This document shows positions 1 to 4,796 of a stretch of 6,968 nucleotides of DNA, piece by piece. The position numbers were made by a program, and so were the translations under genes. How positions within the stretch are numbered: the first letter of the stretch is position 1; each line of letters opens with the position of its first letter. The stretch comes from Ruminococcaceae bacterium UBA1244. GTDB taxonomy: Bacteria; Bacillota; Clostridia; Oscillospirales; Acutalibacteraceae. The stretch is taken from contig DBWG01000165.1 of the NCBI GenBank assembly GCA_002308635.1, forward strand, positions 842 through 7,809, read 5' to 3'. The notes under the pieces were generated by a model, which had not been told where the DNA came from, searched no databases, and worked only from the letters and a program-made list of their open reading frames with translations.

Positions 1-137
1 AAGCCGCAACATGGCAGCAGTTTGAAGCATTACTCCGACTGAACGGAATTGAATCAGAAGACAACATCAAAGACATAATTGTCCAAATTGAATCCTCTAT
101 GATCGTCGATGAAACGCCAAAGGTAAGCATTGCGTAA
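1..137 (+). CDS. C-terminal end of an unrecognised phage gene (partial)
   Basis: An open frame enters from the left edge (first complete codon at position 3) and ends at TAA 135-137, giving 44 visible residues that start AATWQQFEALLRLNGIE. The peptide is acidic and probably helical, and ends DETPKVSIA. I do not recognise the family. The coding call rests on the frame being open to the edge, phage-like codon use, and tight packing against the next gene: its stop codon overlaps the Shine-Dalgarno sequence (AGGAG, 137-141) of the gp16-like gene, so the two are probably co-transcribed and perhaps translationally coupled. In Mu-like phages this position is occupied by small early-region genes of varied function, so context does not fix the role. 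Confidence 0.6.
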   Translation, partial: AATWQQFEALLRLNGIESEDNIKDIIVQIESSMIVDETPKVSIA

Positions 138-149
138 GGAGTGACCGCT

Positions 150-623
150 ATGGATGATCTCAGAGCATGGCAGAAAAAGATCTACGGAACGGCGAAGGCT
201 GTGGGAATTGCTGATGATGAAGACCTTTATGCACTTGTAAGCTATGCCTGCGGAAAAGCAAGCCTTAAGGAGATCACGAAGCAGGATTACATACTTATCA
301 TGAAGGAAATAAGGAGCCGTTTTCCGGCGGAACTTGTGCCGAAACCGGACGTGAAATCAAAGACCAGAGCGGTTTCGGGCATGACGGAAGGGCAGATCAG
401 GAAGGTGTATCAACTGATGCACGAGCTTGAAAAATATGACAGCGTTCCATCAACTGCAACACTGCGGGAAAGGCTTTGCGGAATTATAAAACGTGAGCTG
501 AAAATTGACGCACAACCGAAAGAACCGTTTGTATGGCTGACCTACAAGAACGGCAGCACTCTCATAGAACGAATTAAAAAGTACGTTGAAAACGCAGAAA
601 AACGGCAATTAAGGGGTGGTTAA
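150..623 (+). CDS. Phage GemA/gp16-family protein (DUF1018)
   Basis: A protein of 157 residues resembling the Mu gp16 (GemA) family. The N-terminal half has the family pattern: WQKKIYGTAKAVGI near residues 7-20, then a helical segment ending in a KEIRSR motif near 47-56. The second half begins with TEGQIRKVYQLMHEL, matching the conserved 'T..Q..ki..L..el' segment. Mu GemA is an early protein linked to modulation of host gene expression and DNA supercoiling; the biochemical role of the family is poorly defined. I prefer ATG 150 to GTG 141 because AGGAG at 137-141 lies 8 nt upstream of the ATG, whereas the GTG would overlap it. The stop is followed after 1 nt by the mor-like start, as in Mu, where gemA precedes mor. 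Family assignment is fairly secure; function is inferred from the family. Confidence 0.85.
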   Translation: MDDLRAWQKKIYGTAKAVGIADDEDLYALVSYACGKASLKEITKQDYILIMKEIRSRFPAELVPKPDVKSKTRAVSGMTEGQIRKVYQLMHELEKYDSVPSTATLRERLCGIIKRELKIDAQPKEPFVWLTYKNGSTLIERIKKYVENAEKRQLRGG

Positions 624-624
624 A

Positions 625-900
625 TTGCAGATCAGGATCGAGGACTTGCCGGAAAGCCAGAAGGAAATTGCAGAGCTTATCGGGATAGACAATTACATAA
701 AGCTGACGAAAAAATACGGAGGTATCAACAACTTCTATATTCACAAGTATTCCGAAATAGTAAGAGAGGCAAGGAATCGAGAGATCAGAAGCAAATTTAA
801 CGGTTACAATGCCAAAATGCTTGCGGTTCAGTATAACCTCTCCGAACAAACTATACTTGCAATTTGCCGGAGCGATGAAGGGCAATTGAGTTTTTATTGA
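625..900 (+). CDS. Mor-family transcription activator
   Basis: A small protein of 91 residues matching the Mor transcription activator family (Mu Mor/C type). Visible hallmarks are the N-terminal LPESQKEIAELIGIDNYIKL segment, a YGG turn, and the C-terminal helix-turn-helix region: REIRSKF, then the recognition part MLAVQYNLSEQTILAI. In Mu, Mor is the last early gene product and activates the middle promoter as a dimer. The start is probably TTG 625, with AAGGGG at 611-616 placed 8 nt upstream; GTG 616 is possible but would lie within that ribosome-binding site. The gene begins 1 nt after the gp16-like stop, so coupling is likely. Its stop codon overlaps the -35 box of a promoter at 897-924, meaning a new transcription unit begins right behind it. 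The DNA target is not known; the adjacent promoter is the natural candidate. Confidence 0.85.
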   Translation: MQIRIEDLPESQKEIAELIGIDNYIKLTKKYGGINNFYIHKYSEIVREARNREIRSKFNGYNAKMLAVQYNLSEQTILAICRSDEGQLSFY

Positions 901-924
901 CGTTTTCATAAAACAGCTTATAAT
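897..924 (+). promoter_or_regulatory. Near-consensus sigma-A promoter behind the mor-like gene
   Basis: TTGACG at 897-902 and a perfect TATAAT at 919-924 are separated by 16 bp. The -35 box overlaps the TGA stop (898-900) of the mor-like gene. Transcription would start near 931 and read into the hairpin at 939-981 and then the DUF2730-like gene. In Mu the Mor-dependent middle promoter is also placed just after mor, but that promoter lacks a good -35 box. This one has a good -35, so it may be active without the activator. A CAATTG palindrome lies at 883-888, about 45 bp upstream of the expected start. Confidence 0.65.
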
Positions 925-938
925 ACAGCAGCGCAATT

Positions 939-981
939 ATAAGGTATCATTAAGTTATAAACTTGGTGATACCTTATTTTT
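939..981 (+). terminator. Long hairpin with T-tract: intrinsic terminator or leader attenuator
   Basis: An 11-bp perfect stem (ATAAGGTATCA 939-949 with TGATACCTTAT 967-977) continues after a small TT/GG internal loop into a 5-bp stem (AAGTT 952-956, AACTT 960-964) with an ATA loop, and is followed by five Ts (977-981). The layout is that of a Rho-independent terminator, although the stem is AT-rich. It would end early transcription that reads through the mor-like gene. It also begins only about 8 nt after the predicted start of transcripts from the promoter at 897-924, and 14 nt before the next start codon. It could therefore act as an attenuator, an operator palindrome or a 5'-stabilising hairpin for the downstream operon. 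Confidence 0.7.
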
Positions 982-994
982 GGCGGTGAACGGA

Positions 995-1333
995 ATGGAA
1001 TTCGGAGCGGATACATGGTGGATCGTAGCGACTGCGGCGACTATTGTTGTTGGGGTTATATCGTATTTTCTGAAAAGGACGATAAGCAAGCAGGATAAGC
1101 ACGAGGAACAGATAAACTTTATCAAGCAGACGTATGTTACACAGGAACAGCTTAAGGAGTTCAAGGAAGAAACAAACGGGTTTCTGAATAAGCTCCAGAA
1201 GGATGTGGAGGACATCAAGGAAAACAGCCTTAAAAAGTCCGATTTCCTGAGACAGCAGGCAGTAACAGATCAGAAGCTTGACAAGATGTATGATCTTATT
1301 TTGGAAATAAGGGGTGGCAAGCATGGAGGATAA
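995..1333 (+). CDS. Membrane-anchored coiled-coil phage protein (DUF2730/Mu gp25-like)
   Basis: A protein of 112 residues with one hydrophobic segment near the N-terminus (about residues 8-26, WWIVATAATIVVGVISYFL), followed by KR and a long charged helical region (about 33-106) with coiled-coil character. This is the architecture of the DUF2730 proteins of Mu-like phages, which lie directly before a gp26-like winged-helix gene and a DUF3486 gene, exactly as here. The function of the family is unknown; a single-pass membrane topology with a cytoplasmic helical bundle is inferred. The start is uncertain: ATG 995 has only a weak GGTGA upstream (985-989), and TTG 980 and GTG 986 are in frame but lie in or next to the terminator-like hairpin. 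The 3' end overlaps the next gene by 11 nt. Confidence 0.7.
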   Translation: MEFGADTWWIVATAATIVVGVISYFLKRTISKQDKHEEQINFIKQTYVTQEQLKEFKEETNGFLNKLQKDVEDIKENSLKKSDFLRQQAVTDQKLDKMYDLILEIRGGKHGG

Positions 1334-1652
1334 AGAAACTCTGAACCGTATGCACAGGGCGAAATTCATCAAGAACAACGGCCGTGTGATGCGGACAATG
1401 GTGCTTTTGGAGAGGAATTTCAAGAAGCTGTCGGAGATCGTCTATGCTCTGGAGGTAAGTGTTCCGGAGGATGAATGCGTAAAGAGTCTGAATTATCTTT
1501 TTGAAAGCGGATATATCAGGCTTCGCAGAATAAAAACCAGAGAAAATGCCGACATCAGCGACTATGATATTGACGAGCTTGAAGCGAAAATCACACAAAA
1601 GGGTACGCTTCTGATGGAGGGCGTTATCACTGACGAGCTTGTGGAGGTGTAA
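1323..1652 (+). CDS. Mu gp26-like small winged-helix protein
   Basis: A protein of 109 residues. The first two thirds fit a winged helix-turn-helix: helix RVMRTMVLLERNF, helix KLSEIVYALE, a recognition-like helix ECVKSLNYLFESGYI, then a short wing. The C-terminal ITQKGTLLMEGVI motif is typical of the Mu gp26-like proteins (often annotated as ArsR-like) that sit between DUF2730 and DUF3486 genes in Mu-like phages. The role is unknown; DNA or nucleic-acid binding is inferred from the fold. ATG 1323 is chosen because AAGGGG at 1309-1314 lies 8 nt upstream; GTG 1314 would overlap it. The gene overlaps the upstream gene by 11 nt, indicating one operon. The stop codon touches a GC-rich hairpin (1652-1668). 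Confidence 0.75.
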   Translation: MEDKETLNRMHRAKFIKNNGRVMRTMVLLERNFKKLSEIVYALEVSVPEDECVKSLNYLFESGYIRLRRIKTRENADISDYDIDELEAKITQKGTLLMEGVITDELVEV

Positions 1653-1689
1653 GCGCAGTGCCTGCGCTCCCGATTTCGCGCTTTAGTTT
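1652..1689. repeat. Palindromic repeat copy A (hairpin with GTGCC loop)
   Basis: Immediately after the gp26-like stop there is a perfect hairpin, AGCGCA-GTGCC-TGCGCT (1652-1668), followed by CCC, ATTTCGCG and a TAGTTT run. By eye, 1653-1689 aligns without gaps to the reverse complement of 3101-3137, with about 32 of 37 bases identical, including the 15-bp hairpin core. The rest of this gap, up to the next start at 1746, shows only a weak GGAA/TTCC palindrome and a normal ribosome-binding site. The element looks like dispersed REP-type DNA; a transcriptional role is possible but not shown. Confidence 0.6.
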
Positions 1690-1745
1690 ATCGGCGGCAG
1701 GAAGTTTTGTTCCGCGCCAAAAATTAAATTGTGGAGGTGCAGAGT

Positions 1746-2303
1746 ATGAGCAAAAAAAGGCGAATTGTCGGAAAGATCGACAAGCTCTCTCCTGCGCTCA
1801 AAGATACCGTAGATCAGATGCTGATGAGCGGAGAAAGCTACAGAGAGATAGTCCAGTATCTTGCAAAGAATGAAGAAATTGTTTCGCAGTCATGTGTTTA
1901 CAGATACGCAAGACGATTTCTTGCGAGCGCTGAGGAACTTCGCATTGTACATGAGAATCAGCGAATGATAATGACGGAACTTGACAGATATCCTAACCTT
2001 GACCCGATGGAAGCAATACTCCGACTGTCGGCACAAAAGGTCATGGATGCGGTTGTGTCTATGAAGGACGAACAATGGGACAATGTTTCGGCAGACAAGC
2101 TTATGTCGCAGGTTACGGGACTTGCGAGGGCTATTGCCTACAAGAAGGGCATTGACAGCAAGACGAAGGATGATGAAGAGATCGCCCTCGAAGCACAGCA
2201 AAATCTCCTGTATGACGTTCTGAAAAAGGAGAACCCGAAGCTGTACGGAGAATTGCAGGCGGAAATTTCAAGGCTCCGGCAGAAGATCAGGGACGGTGGA
2301 TGA
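1746..2303 (+). CDS. DUF3486 (Mu gp27-like) protein, candidate small terminase
   Basis: A protein of 185 residues with the DUF3486 signature: KIDKLSPALKDTVDQML at residues 10-26, then a helix-turn-helix from about 28 to 58 (SYREIVQYLAKN, then a recognition helix SQSCVYRYARRF). The rest is predominantly helical and charged. Mu gp27 belongs to this family and lies just before the large terminase gp28, so it is widely taken as a DNA-binding packaging subunit; that role is family inference. ATG 1746 is chosen over GTG 1731 because GGAGG (1733-1737) lies 8 nt upstream of the ATG. The stop is separated by 1 nt from the ATG of the NusG-like gene. Oddly, the next packaging gene is not a Mu gp28 neighbour, and a second small-terminase candidate lies at 3165-3512. 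Confidence 0.8.
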   Translation: MSKKRRIVGKIDKLSPALKDTVDQMLMSGESYREIVQYLAKNEEIVSQSCVYRYARRFLASAEELRIVHENQRMIMTELDRYPNLDPMEAILRLSAQKVMDAVVSMKDEQWDNVSADKLMSQVTGLARAIAYKKGIDSKTKDDEEIALEAQQNLLYDVLKKENPKLYGELQAEISRLRQKIRDGG

Positions 2304-2304
2304 C

Positions 2305-2838
2305 ATGGAAAAGAAATGGTATGTTCTTTACGTTGAGTCCGGCAAGGAAGACGAAATCCGGAAACGGCTTCTATCACAGGGGTTTGAAGCTGTCGTCCCT
2401 ATTGAGAACCGGATGATAAGAAGCGGCGGGAAATGGATAAGAAAGCCCTATGTTGTGTTTCCGGGATATGTATTTGTTCACGTTACATACAATTGGGCGA
2501 CATACTACATTATGTCTAAGATAAGCGGAGTTATCCGGCTTTTGGGCGGCGGGAAAGAGCCCGAGCCGCTGACAGAGGAAGAAGCAAGGCTTATTGTTTT
2601 TGATGCGGAGCTGTTCAGAGAACCGCCGATCATACGGTTTACCGATGACGGGTTTGAGATACTTCCGGAGAGATTCAGGAAACTAAAAGTCAAAAAGATC
2701 GACAGACACGCAAGAAGGATAACTTTTTGCATTAAGATCGCAGGCAGGGTGACGGAGTTTAAGTTGTCGTTTAGTGTGGAAGAAACCCCTCCGGCACTTC
2801 GTGCCACCTCCCCTAAAGGGGAGGCTGTAAAAAGCTGA
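2305..2838 (+). CDS. NusG paralogue (specialised antitermination factor) with a repeat-derived tail
   Basis: A protein of 177 residues. The N-terminal NGN domain (about 1-105) shows WYVLYVESGKE at 5-15, which is the RNA-polymerase-binding start of the fold, and the diagnostic FPGYVFV at 52-58. A linker leads to a KOW-like domain (about 118-160) ending GRVTEFKLSFSVEE. Its length and the WYVLYV.SGKE opening resemble specialised paralogues such as LoaP rather than housekeeping NusG. Such factors ride RNA polymerase and suppress termination in long operons. From residue 161 to the end (TPPALRATSPKGEAVKS) most of the tail is encoded by a 43-bp dispersed repeat, so the original terminus has probably been replaced; the domain core seems complete. 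The start could also be GTG 2296. In this phage it lies just before the packaging and head genes, suggesting control of late transcription. Confidence 0.8.
   Translation: MEKKWYVLYVESGKEDEIRKRLLSQGFEAVVPIENRMIRSGGKWIRKPYVVFPGYVFVHVTYNWATYYIMSKISGVIRLLGGGKEPEPLTEEEARLIVFDAELFREPPIIRFTDDGFEILPERFRKLKVKKIDRHARRITFCIKIAGRVTEFKLSFSVEETPPALRATSPKGEAVKS
2784..2826. repeat. 43-bp dispersed repeat, copy 1 (inside the NusG-like gene)
   Basis: Identical over all 43 bases to 4754-4796, in the same orientation; the flanking bases differ on both sides. It contains two hairpins: GGCAC-TTC-GTGCC (2793-2805) and CCTCCCC-TAAA-GGGGAGG (2807-2824). An alternative pairing of CCTCC 2788-2792 with GGAGG 2820-2824 is also possible. 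This matches a class of palindromic intergenic repeats I recall as common in gut Clostridia, here lying inside a reading frame and kept in phase with it. It encodes most of the last 17 residues of the protein. Confidence 0.9.
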
Positions 2839-2876
2839 ATGAGAGTGCAGGTTGATTCGTCCCTGTGCTTGAAGCG

Positions 2877-2957
2877 GCCGTTATACCGTAGAAAAGCACC
2901 GATACAATCGGTGGTGGCAGTGCCTGCCCTTACGGTGTAACGGCTTTTGATGTTTTT
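2877..2957 (+). terminator. Branched palindrome with T-rich tail, possible terminator or structured RNA
   Basis: Outer arms 2877-2890 (GCCGTTATACCGTA) and 2931-2944 pair over 14 bp with one mismatch, a C/T difference that becomes G-U in RNA. Between them lie two further hairpins: CACCGAT-ACA-ATCGGTG (2897-2913, 7 bp perfect) and GGCA-GTGCC-TGCC (2916-2928). The right arm is followed by TTTT (2945-2948) and TTTTT (2953-2957), so it could terminate the operon that ends with the NusG-like gene. Alternatively it is a repeat element or a folded leader RNA. The pairing is seen directly; the role is inferred. Confidence 0.5.
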
Positions 2958-2991
2958 AAAAAAGTTACAGACGTTGAAGGAAACAGCTAAA

Positions 2992-3033
2992 GTGCTCCCT
3001 TGTGGAGCACGATGCGCCGGAGTGCCTCCGGTG
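2992..3033. repeat. Two tandem GC-rich hairpins
   Basis: The first hairpin is GTGCTCC-CTTGT-GGAGCAC (2992-3010), a perfect 7-bp stem. The second is CCGGA-GTGCC-TCCGG (3017-3031), extendable by a wobble and one more pair to 3015-3033. No T-tract follows either, so they do not look like terminators. The second shares the A-GTGCC-T centre with the hairpins at 1652-1668, 2916-2928 and, on the other strand, 3123-3137. Confidence 0.6.
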
Positions 3034-3037
3034 TCAA

Positions 3038-3115
3038 TTCGCGTCCAAGTTTTCCGCATCAGATACTTTATCGCCGCGGCATGAGACTATAGCATATTCA
3101 AAACTTGAACGCGAA
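3038..3115. repeat. 16-bp imperfect inverted repeat
   Basis: TTCGCGTCCAAGTTTT (3038-3053) and AAAACTTGAACGCGAA (3100-3115) are inverted copies with one mismatch, separated by 46 bases. The interior holds the self-complementary GCCGCGGC (3072-3079) and no gene. It could be the terminal repeats of a very small non-autonomous element, or a long RNA stem; no target-site duplication is evident beside the arms. Confidence 0.5.
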
Positions 3116-3137
3116 ATAGGGCGCGCAGGCACTGCGC
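3101..3137. repeat. Palindromic repeat copy B, inverted relative to 1653-1689
   Basis: Read on the reverse strand, this segment begins with the hairpin GCGCA-GTGCC-TGCGC (3123-3137) and continues with CCC, ATTTCGCG and AGTTT, matching 1653-1689 at about 32 of 37 positions by eye. It partly overlaps the right arm of the 3038-3115 inverted repeat, so the two structures may belong to one element. Confidence 0.55.
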
Positions 3138-3164
3138 CGGCAGCTTGACGCAGGGAGTGAGTAC

Positions 3165-3512
3165 ATGGCTAAGGAAAAGAAACTTGAAAAGCTTTCTGAT
3201 ATTCTGAAAGCAACGGACACTAAAGCGGAATTTAATATCGTTGAGGACTTAGAGGAACTTTTGAGGATGTTCGGAGTGCTTAAAGCAAAGGATTACAGAA
3301 AAAAGCTTTCGGCGCTGATTGAGAAATACAAAAGCACGGAGATCACTGTGATTCGTGAGGCGCTTTTGGACAGATGTCAAAAAGGTGACGTTAACGCTAT
3401 CAGGCTTTACTGCGATTACTTCAAGTCCGCCGGCAGCGAAAACACTGAGGATGACGGACTTTTGAGCGCACTACAGGCTTCGGGAAAAGAGGTTTTTGAG
3501 AATGAAGATTAA
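3165..3512 (+). CDS. Small acidic helical protein, probable terminase small subunit
   Basis: A protein of 115 residues, largely helical and charged. The central part (IREALLDRCQKGDVNAIRLYCDYFKS, about residues 64-89) resembles the oligomerisation segment seen in many phage small terminase subunits, in which a 'GD..AiklY' pattern follows a DNA-binding domain. No clear helix-turn-helix is visible in the N-terminal half. It lies directly upstream of the large terminase and overlaps it by 11 nt, which is the usual position of terS. The start ATG 3165 has GGGAG (3153-3157) 7 nt upstream. Small subunits recognise the packaging site and stimulate the large subunit's ATPase. The call rests mainly on context plus the weak pattern. 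The DUF3486 protein upstream could share or hold the DNA-recognition role. Confidence 0.6.
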   Translation: MAKEKKLEKLSDILKATDTKAEFNIVEDLEELLRMFGVLKAKDYRKKLSALIEKYKSTEITVIREALLDRCQKGDVNAIRLYCDYFKSAGSENTEDDGLLSALQASGKEVFENED

Positions 3513-4755
3513 ACCGTTTTCTAAAAAACAGCTTAAAGTCCTGACTTGGTGGAAGCATCCGGAGGTAAACAAAAAATATGACTGCATTATCGCTGACGGG
3601 TCTATCAGAAGCGGAAAAACCGTAAGCATGTCGCTGTCATTTGTGTTCTGGGCAATGAATAACTTTAACGGTTATGACTTTGCGTTCTGCGGCAAGACCG
3701 TTGGTTCCTGCCGCAGGAACGTAATCAAGCCGCTGATGCAGATGATACAACTCAGATACAATGTTCGTGATCGGCGAAGTGATAACTGTATCACGATAAG
3801 AAAAGGCAAGGTTGAAAACACATTTTACATCTTCGGAGGACGTGACGAAAGCAGTCAGGACCTTATCCAGGGTATTACTCTTGCCGGAGTTATGCTTGAT
3901 GAGGTCGCTCTGATGCCCCGATCGTTTGTGGAACAGGCAACAGGACGATGCAGCATTGAGGGTTCAAGGTTATGGTTCAACTGCAACCCTGACAATCCTT
4001 ATCACTGGTTCTATCAGGAGTGGATAAAGCAGGCCGAAAGCAAGAAGGCTTTGTATCTTCACTTTACGATGGACGACAACCTGACACTTACGAAGCAAGT
4101 CAAGGAAAGGTATCTGACGCTCTATACCGGCAGCTATTTTGACAGGTACATAAAGGGCTTGTGGGTTGCCGCTGAGGGACTTGTTTATCCGAATTTTGAC
4201 AAGACGAAGCACGTTGTAAAGACCGAAAACAGACGTTATTCACGGTATTTTGTCAGCATTGACTACGGTACTTTGAATCCGTTTTCGGCGGGCTTGTGGG
4301 GCTTGTGTCAGGGCGTATGGTACAGGATAAGAGAGTACTACTACAACGGCAGAGAACTTAAAAAACAGAAAACGGACGCAGAGTATTACAGTGATATTGA
4401 TAAGTTCATCGGAGGTCTGAGGGTTGAAGCACTGATCGTTGACCCTTCGGCTGCATCTTTCATAACGGAGATACAGAACCACGGAAAGTATATTGTACGA
4501 AAGGCAAGAAATGATGTACTGAACGGTATACGCTTTACTTCGACTTGTCTCGAAAGCGGAAAGATACTTTTTAATGACTGCTGTGAGAACACTTTTAAGG
4601 AATTCGGAAGCTACGTCTGGGATGTTGAAGCTTCAAAGAGCGGCGTCGATACGGTCAAAAAGGAAAACGACCATGCCATGGACGATATCAGGTATTTTTG
4701 TTATACGATATTGAAAAATGAAGCCATGCCGGGAATTATCAATGTCAGAAGGTAA
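3502..4755 (+). CDS. terL: Phage terminase large subunit (PBSX type)
   Basis: A protein of 417 residues, the usual length for PBSX-type large terminases, which pump DNA into the prohead and cut it. The N-terminal ATPase has the Walker A motif GSIRSGKT (33-40), Walker B VMLDE with D133 and E134, and a coupling-motif-like FNCNPDNPYHWF after it. The C-terminal RNase H-like nuclease shows its three acidic positions: D254 in IDYGT, D314 in VDPSAASF, and D394/D395 in HAMDDIRY. All key residues appear intact, so the gene looks functional. ATG 3502 is preferred to TTG 3496 because AAAGAGG (3486-3492) sits 9 nt upstream. The gene overlaps the small-subunit candidate by 11 nt. Its TAA stop (4753-4755) runs directly into the second copy of the 43-bp repeat, whose first two bases form the last two of the stop. 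Confidence 0.95.
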   Translation: MKIKPFSKKQLKVLTWWKHPEVNKKYDCIIADGSIRSGKTVSMSLSFVFWAMNNFNGYDFAFCGKTVGSCRRNVIKPLMQMIQLRYNVRDRRSDNCITIRKGKVENTFYIFGGRDESSQDLIQGITLAGVMLDEVALMPRSFVEQATGRCSIEGSRLWFNCNPDNPYHWFYQEWIKQAESKKALYLHFTMDDNLTLTKQVKERYLTLYTGSYFDRYIKGLWVAAEGLVYPNFDKTKHVVKTENRRYSRYFVSIDYGTLNPFSAGLWGLCQGVWYRIREYYYNGRELKKQKTDAEYYSDIDKFIGGLRVEALIVDPSAASFITEIQNHGKYIVRKARNDVLNGIRFTSTCLESGKILFNDCCENTFKEFGSYVWDVEASKSGVDTVKKENDHAMDDIRYFCYTILKNEAMPGIINVRR

Positions 4756-4796
4756 CCCCTCCGGCACTTCGTGCCACCTCCCCTAAAGGGGAGGCT
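4754..4796. repeat. 43-bp dispersed repeat, copy 2 (terminase-portal junction)
   Basis: Exact copy of 2784-2826, starting within the terminase stop codon and filling the whole gap to the first possible portal start. It folds into GGCAC-TTC-GTGCC (4763-4775) and CCTCCCC-TAAA-GGGGAGG (4777-4794). The right arm of the second hairpin (AAAGGGGAGG, 4785-4794) resembles a Shine-Dalgarno sequence but is held in the stem. No T-tract follows, so it is not a standard terminator. Confidence 0.9.

Larger units (their letters stand above)
2839..3164. other. Gene-free, hairpin-rich spacer between regulatory and packaging genes
   Basis: These 326 bases contain no convincing gene on either strand; a reverse-strand open frame runs through it but reads through palindromes and into the NusG-like gene antisense. 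In order it holds a three-way-junction-like palindrome with a T-rich tail (2877-2957), a GTGCTCC hairpin and a CCGGA hairpin (2992-3033), a 16-bp imperfect inverted repeat (3038-3053 with 3100-3115), and a GCGCA hairpin (3123-3137) just before the ribosome-binding site of the next gene (GGGAG, 3153-3157). It looks like stacked dispersed repeats. It may also serve as a terminator plus leader for the head operon. I see no convincing promoter. Confidence 0.7.

Noticed and set aside
574..936. Reverse-strand open frame opposite the mor-like gene
   Set aside because: It is a shadow of a recognised Mor-family gene, with no ribosome-binding site or family pattern that I can see.
974..1423. Reverse-strand open frame of 149 codons with leucine-rich stretches
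   Set aside because: It runs antisense to the coiled-coil and winged-helix genes; its hydrophobic look is the usual complement of lysine/glutamate-rich coding.
1658..1873. Plus-strand open frame of 71 codons starting in the palindromic repeat
   Set aside because: Out of frame with the DUF3486 gene for most of its length, composed of repeat sequence and then shadow coding, with no ribosome-binding site.
25..2026. Similar 15-mers near 32-46 and 2012-2026 (ACTCCGACTG shared)
   Set aside because: Both encode an EA(L/I)LRL helix in frame; shared codons in a common helical motif explain it without a repeat.
2505..3059. Reverse-strand open frame of 184 codons across the spacer and the NusG-like gene
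   Set aside because: Its protein is the translation of palindromic repeats followed by the antisense of a well-supported gene; there is no domain pattern and it lies opposite an all-plus operon.
3067..3150. Promoter for the packaging genes (TATAGC near 3090, or TTGACG at 3145-3150)
   Set aside because: The TATAGC has no acceptable -35 at 16-18 bp, and the TTGACG has no -10 box at the right distance; neither is better than chance.
2839..3164. Retron, group II intron, diversity-generating element or CRISPR array in the hairpin-rich spacer
   Set aside because: No reverse transcriptase gene, no template/variable repeat pair, no intron domain V-like sequence that I can identify, and no regularly spaced direct repeats.
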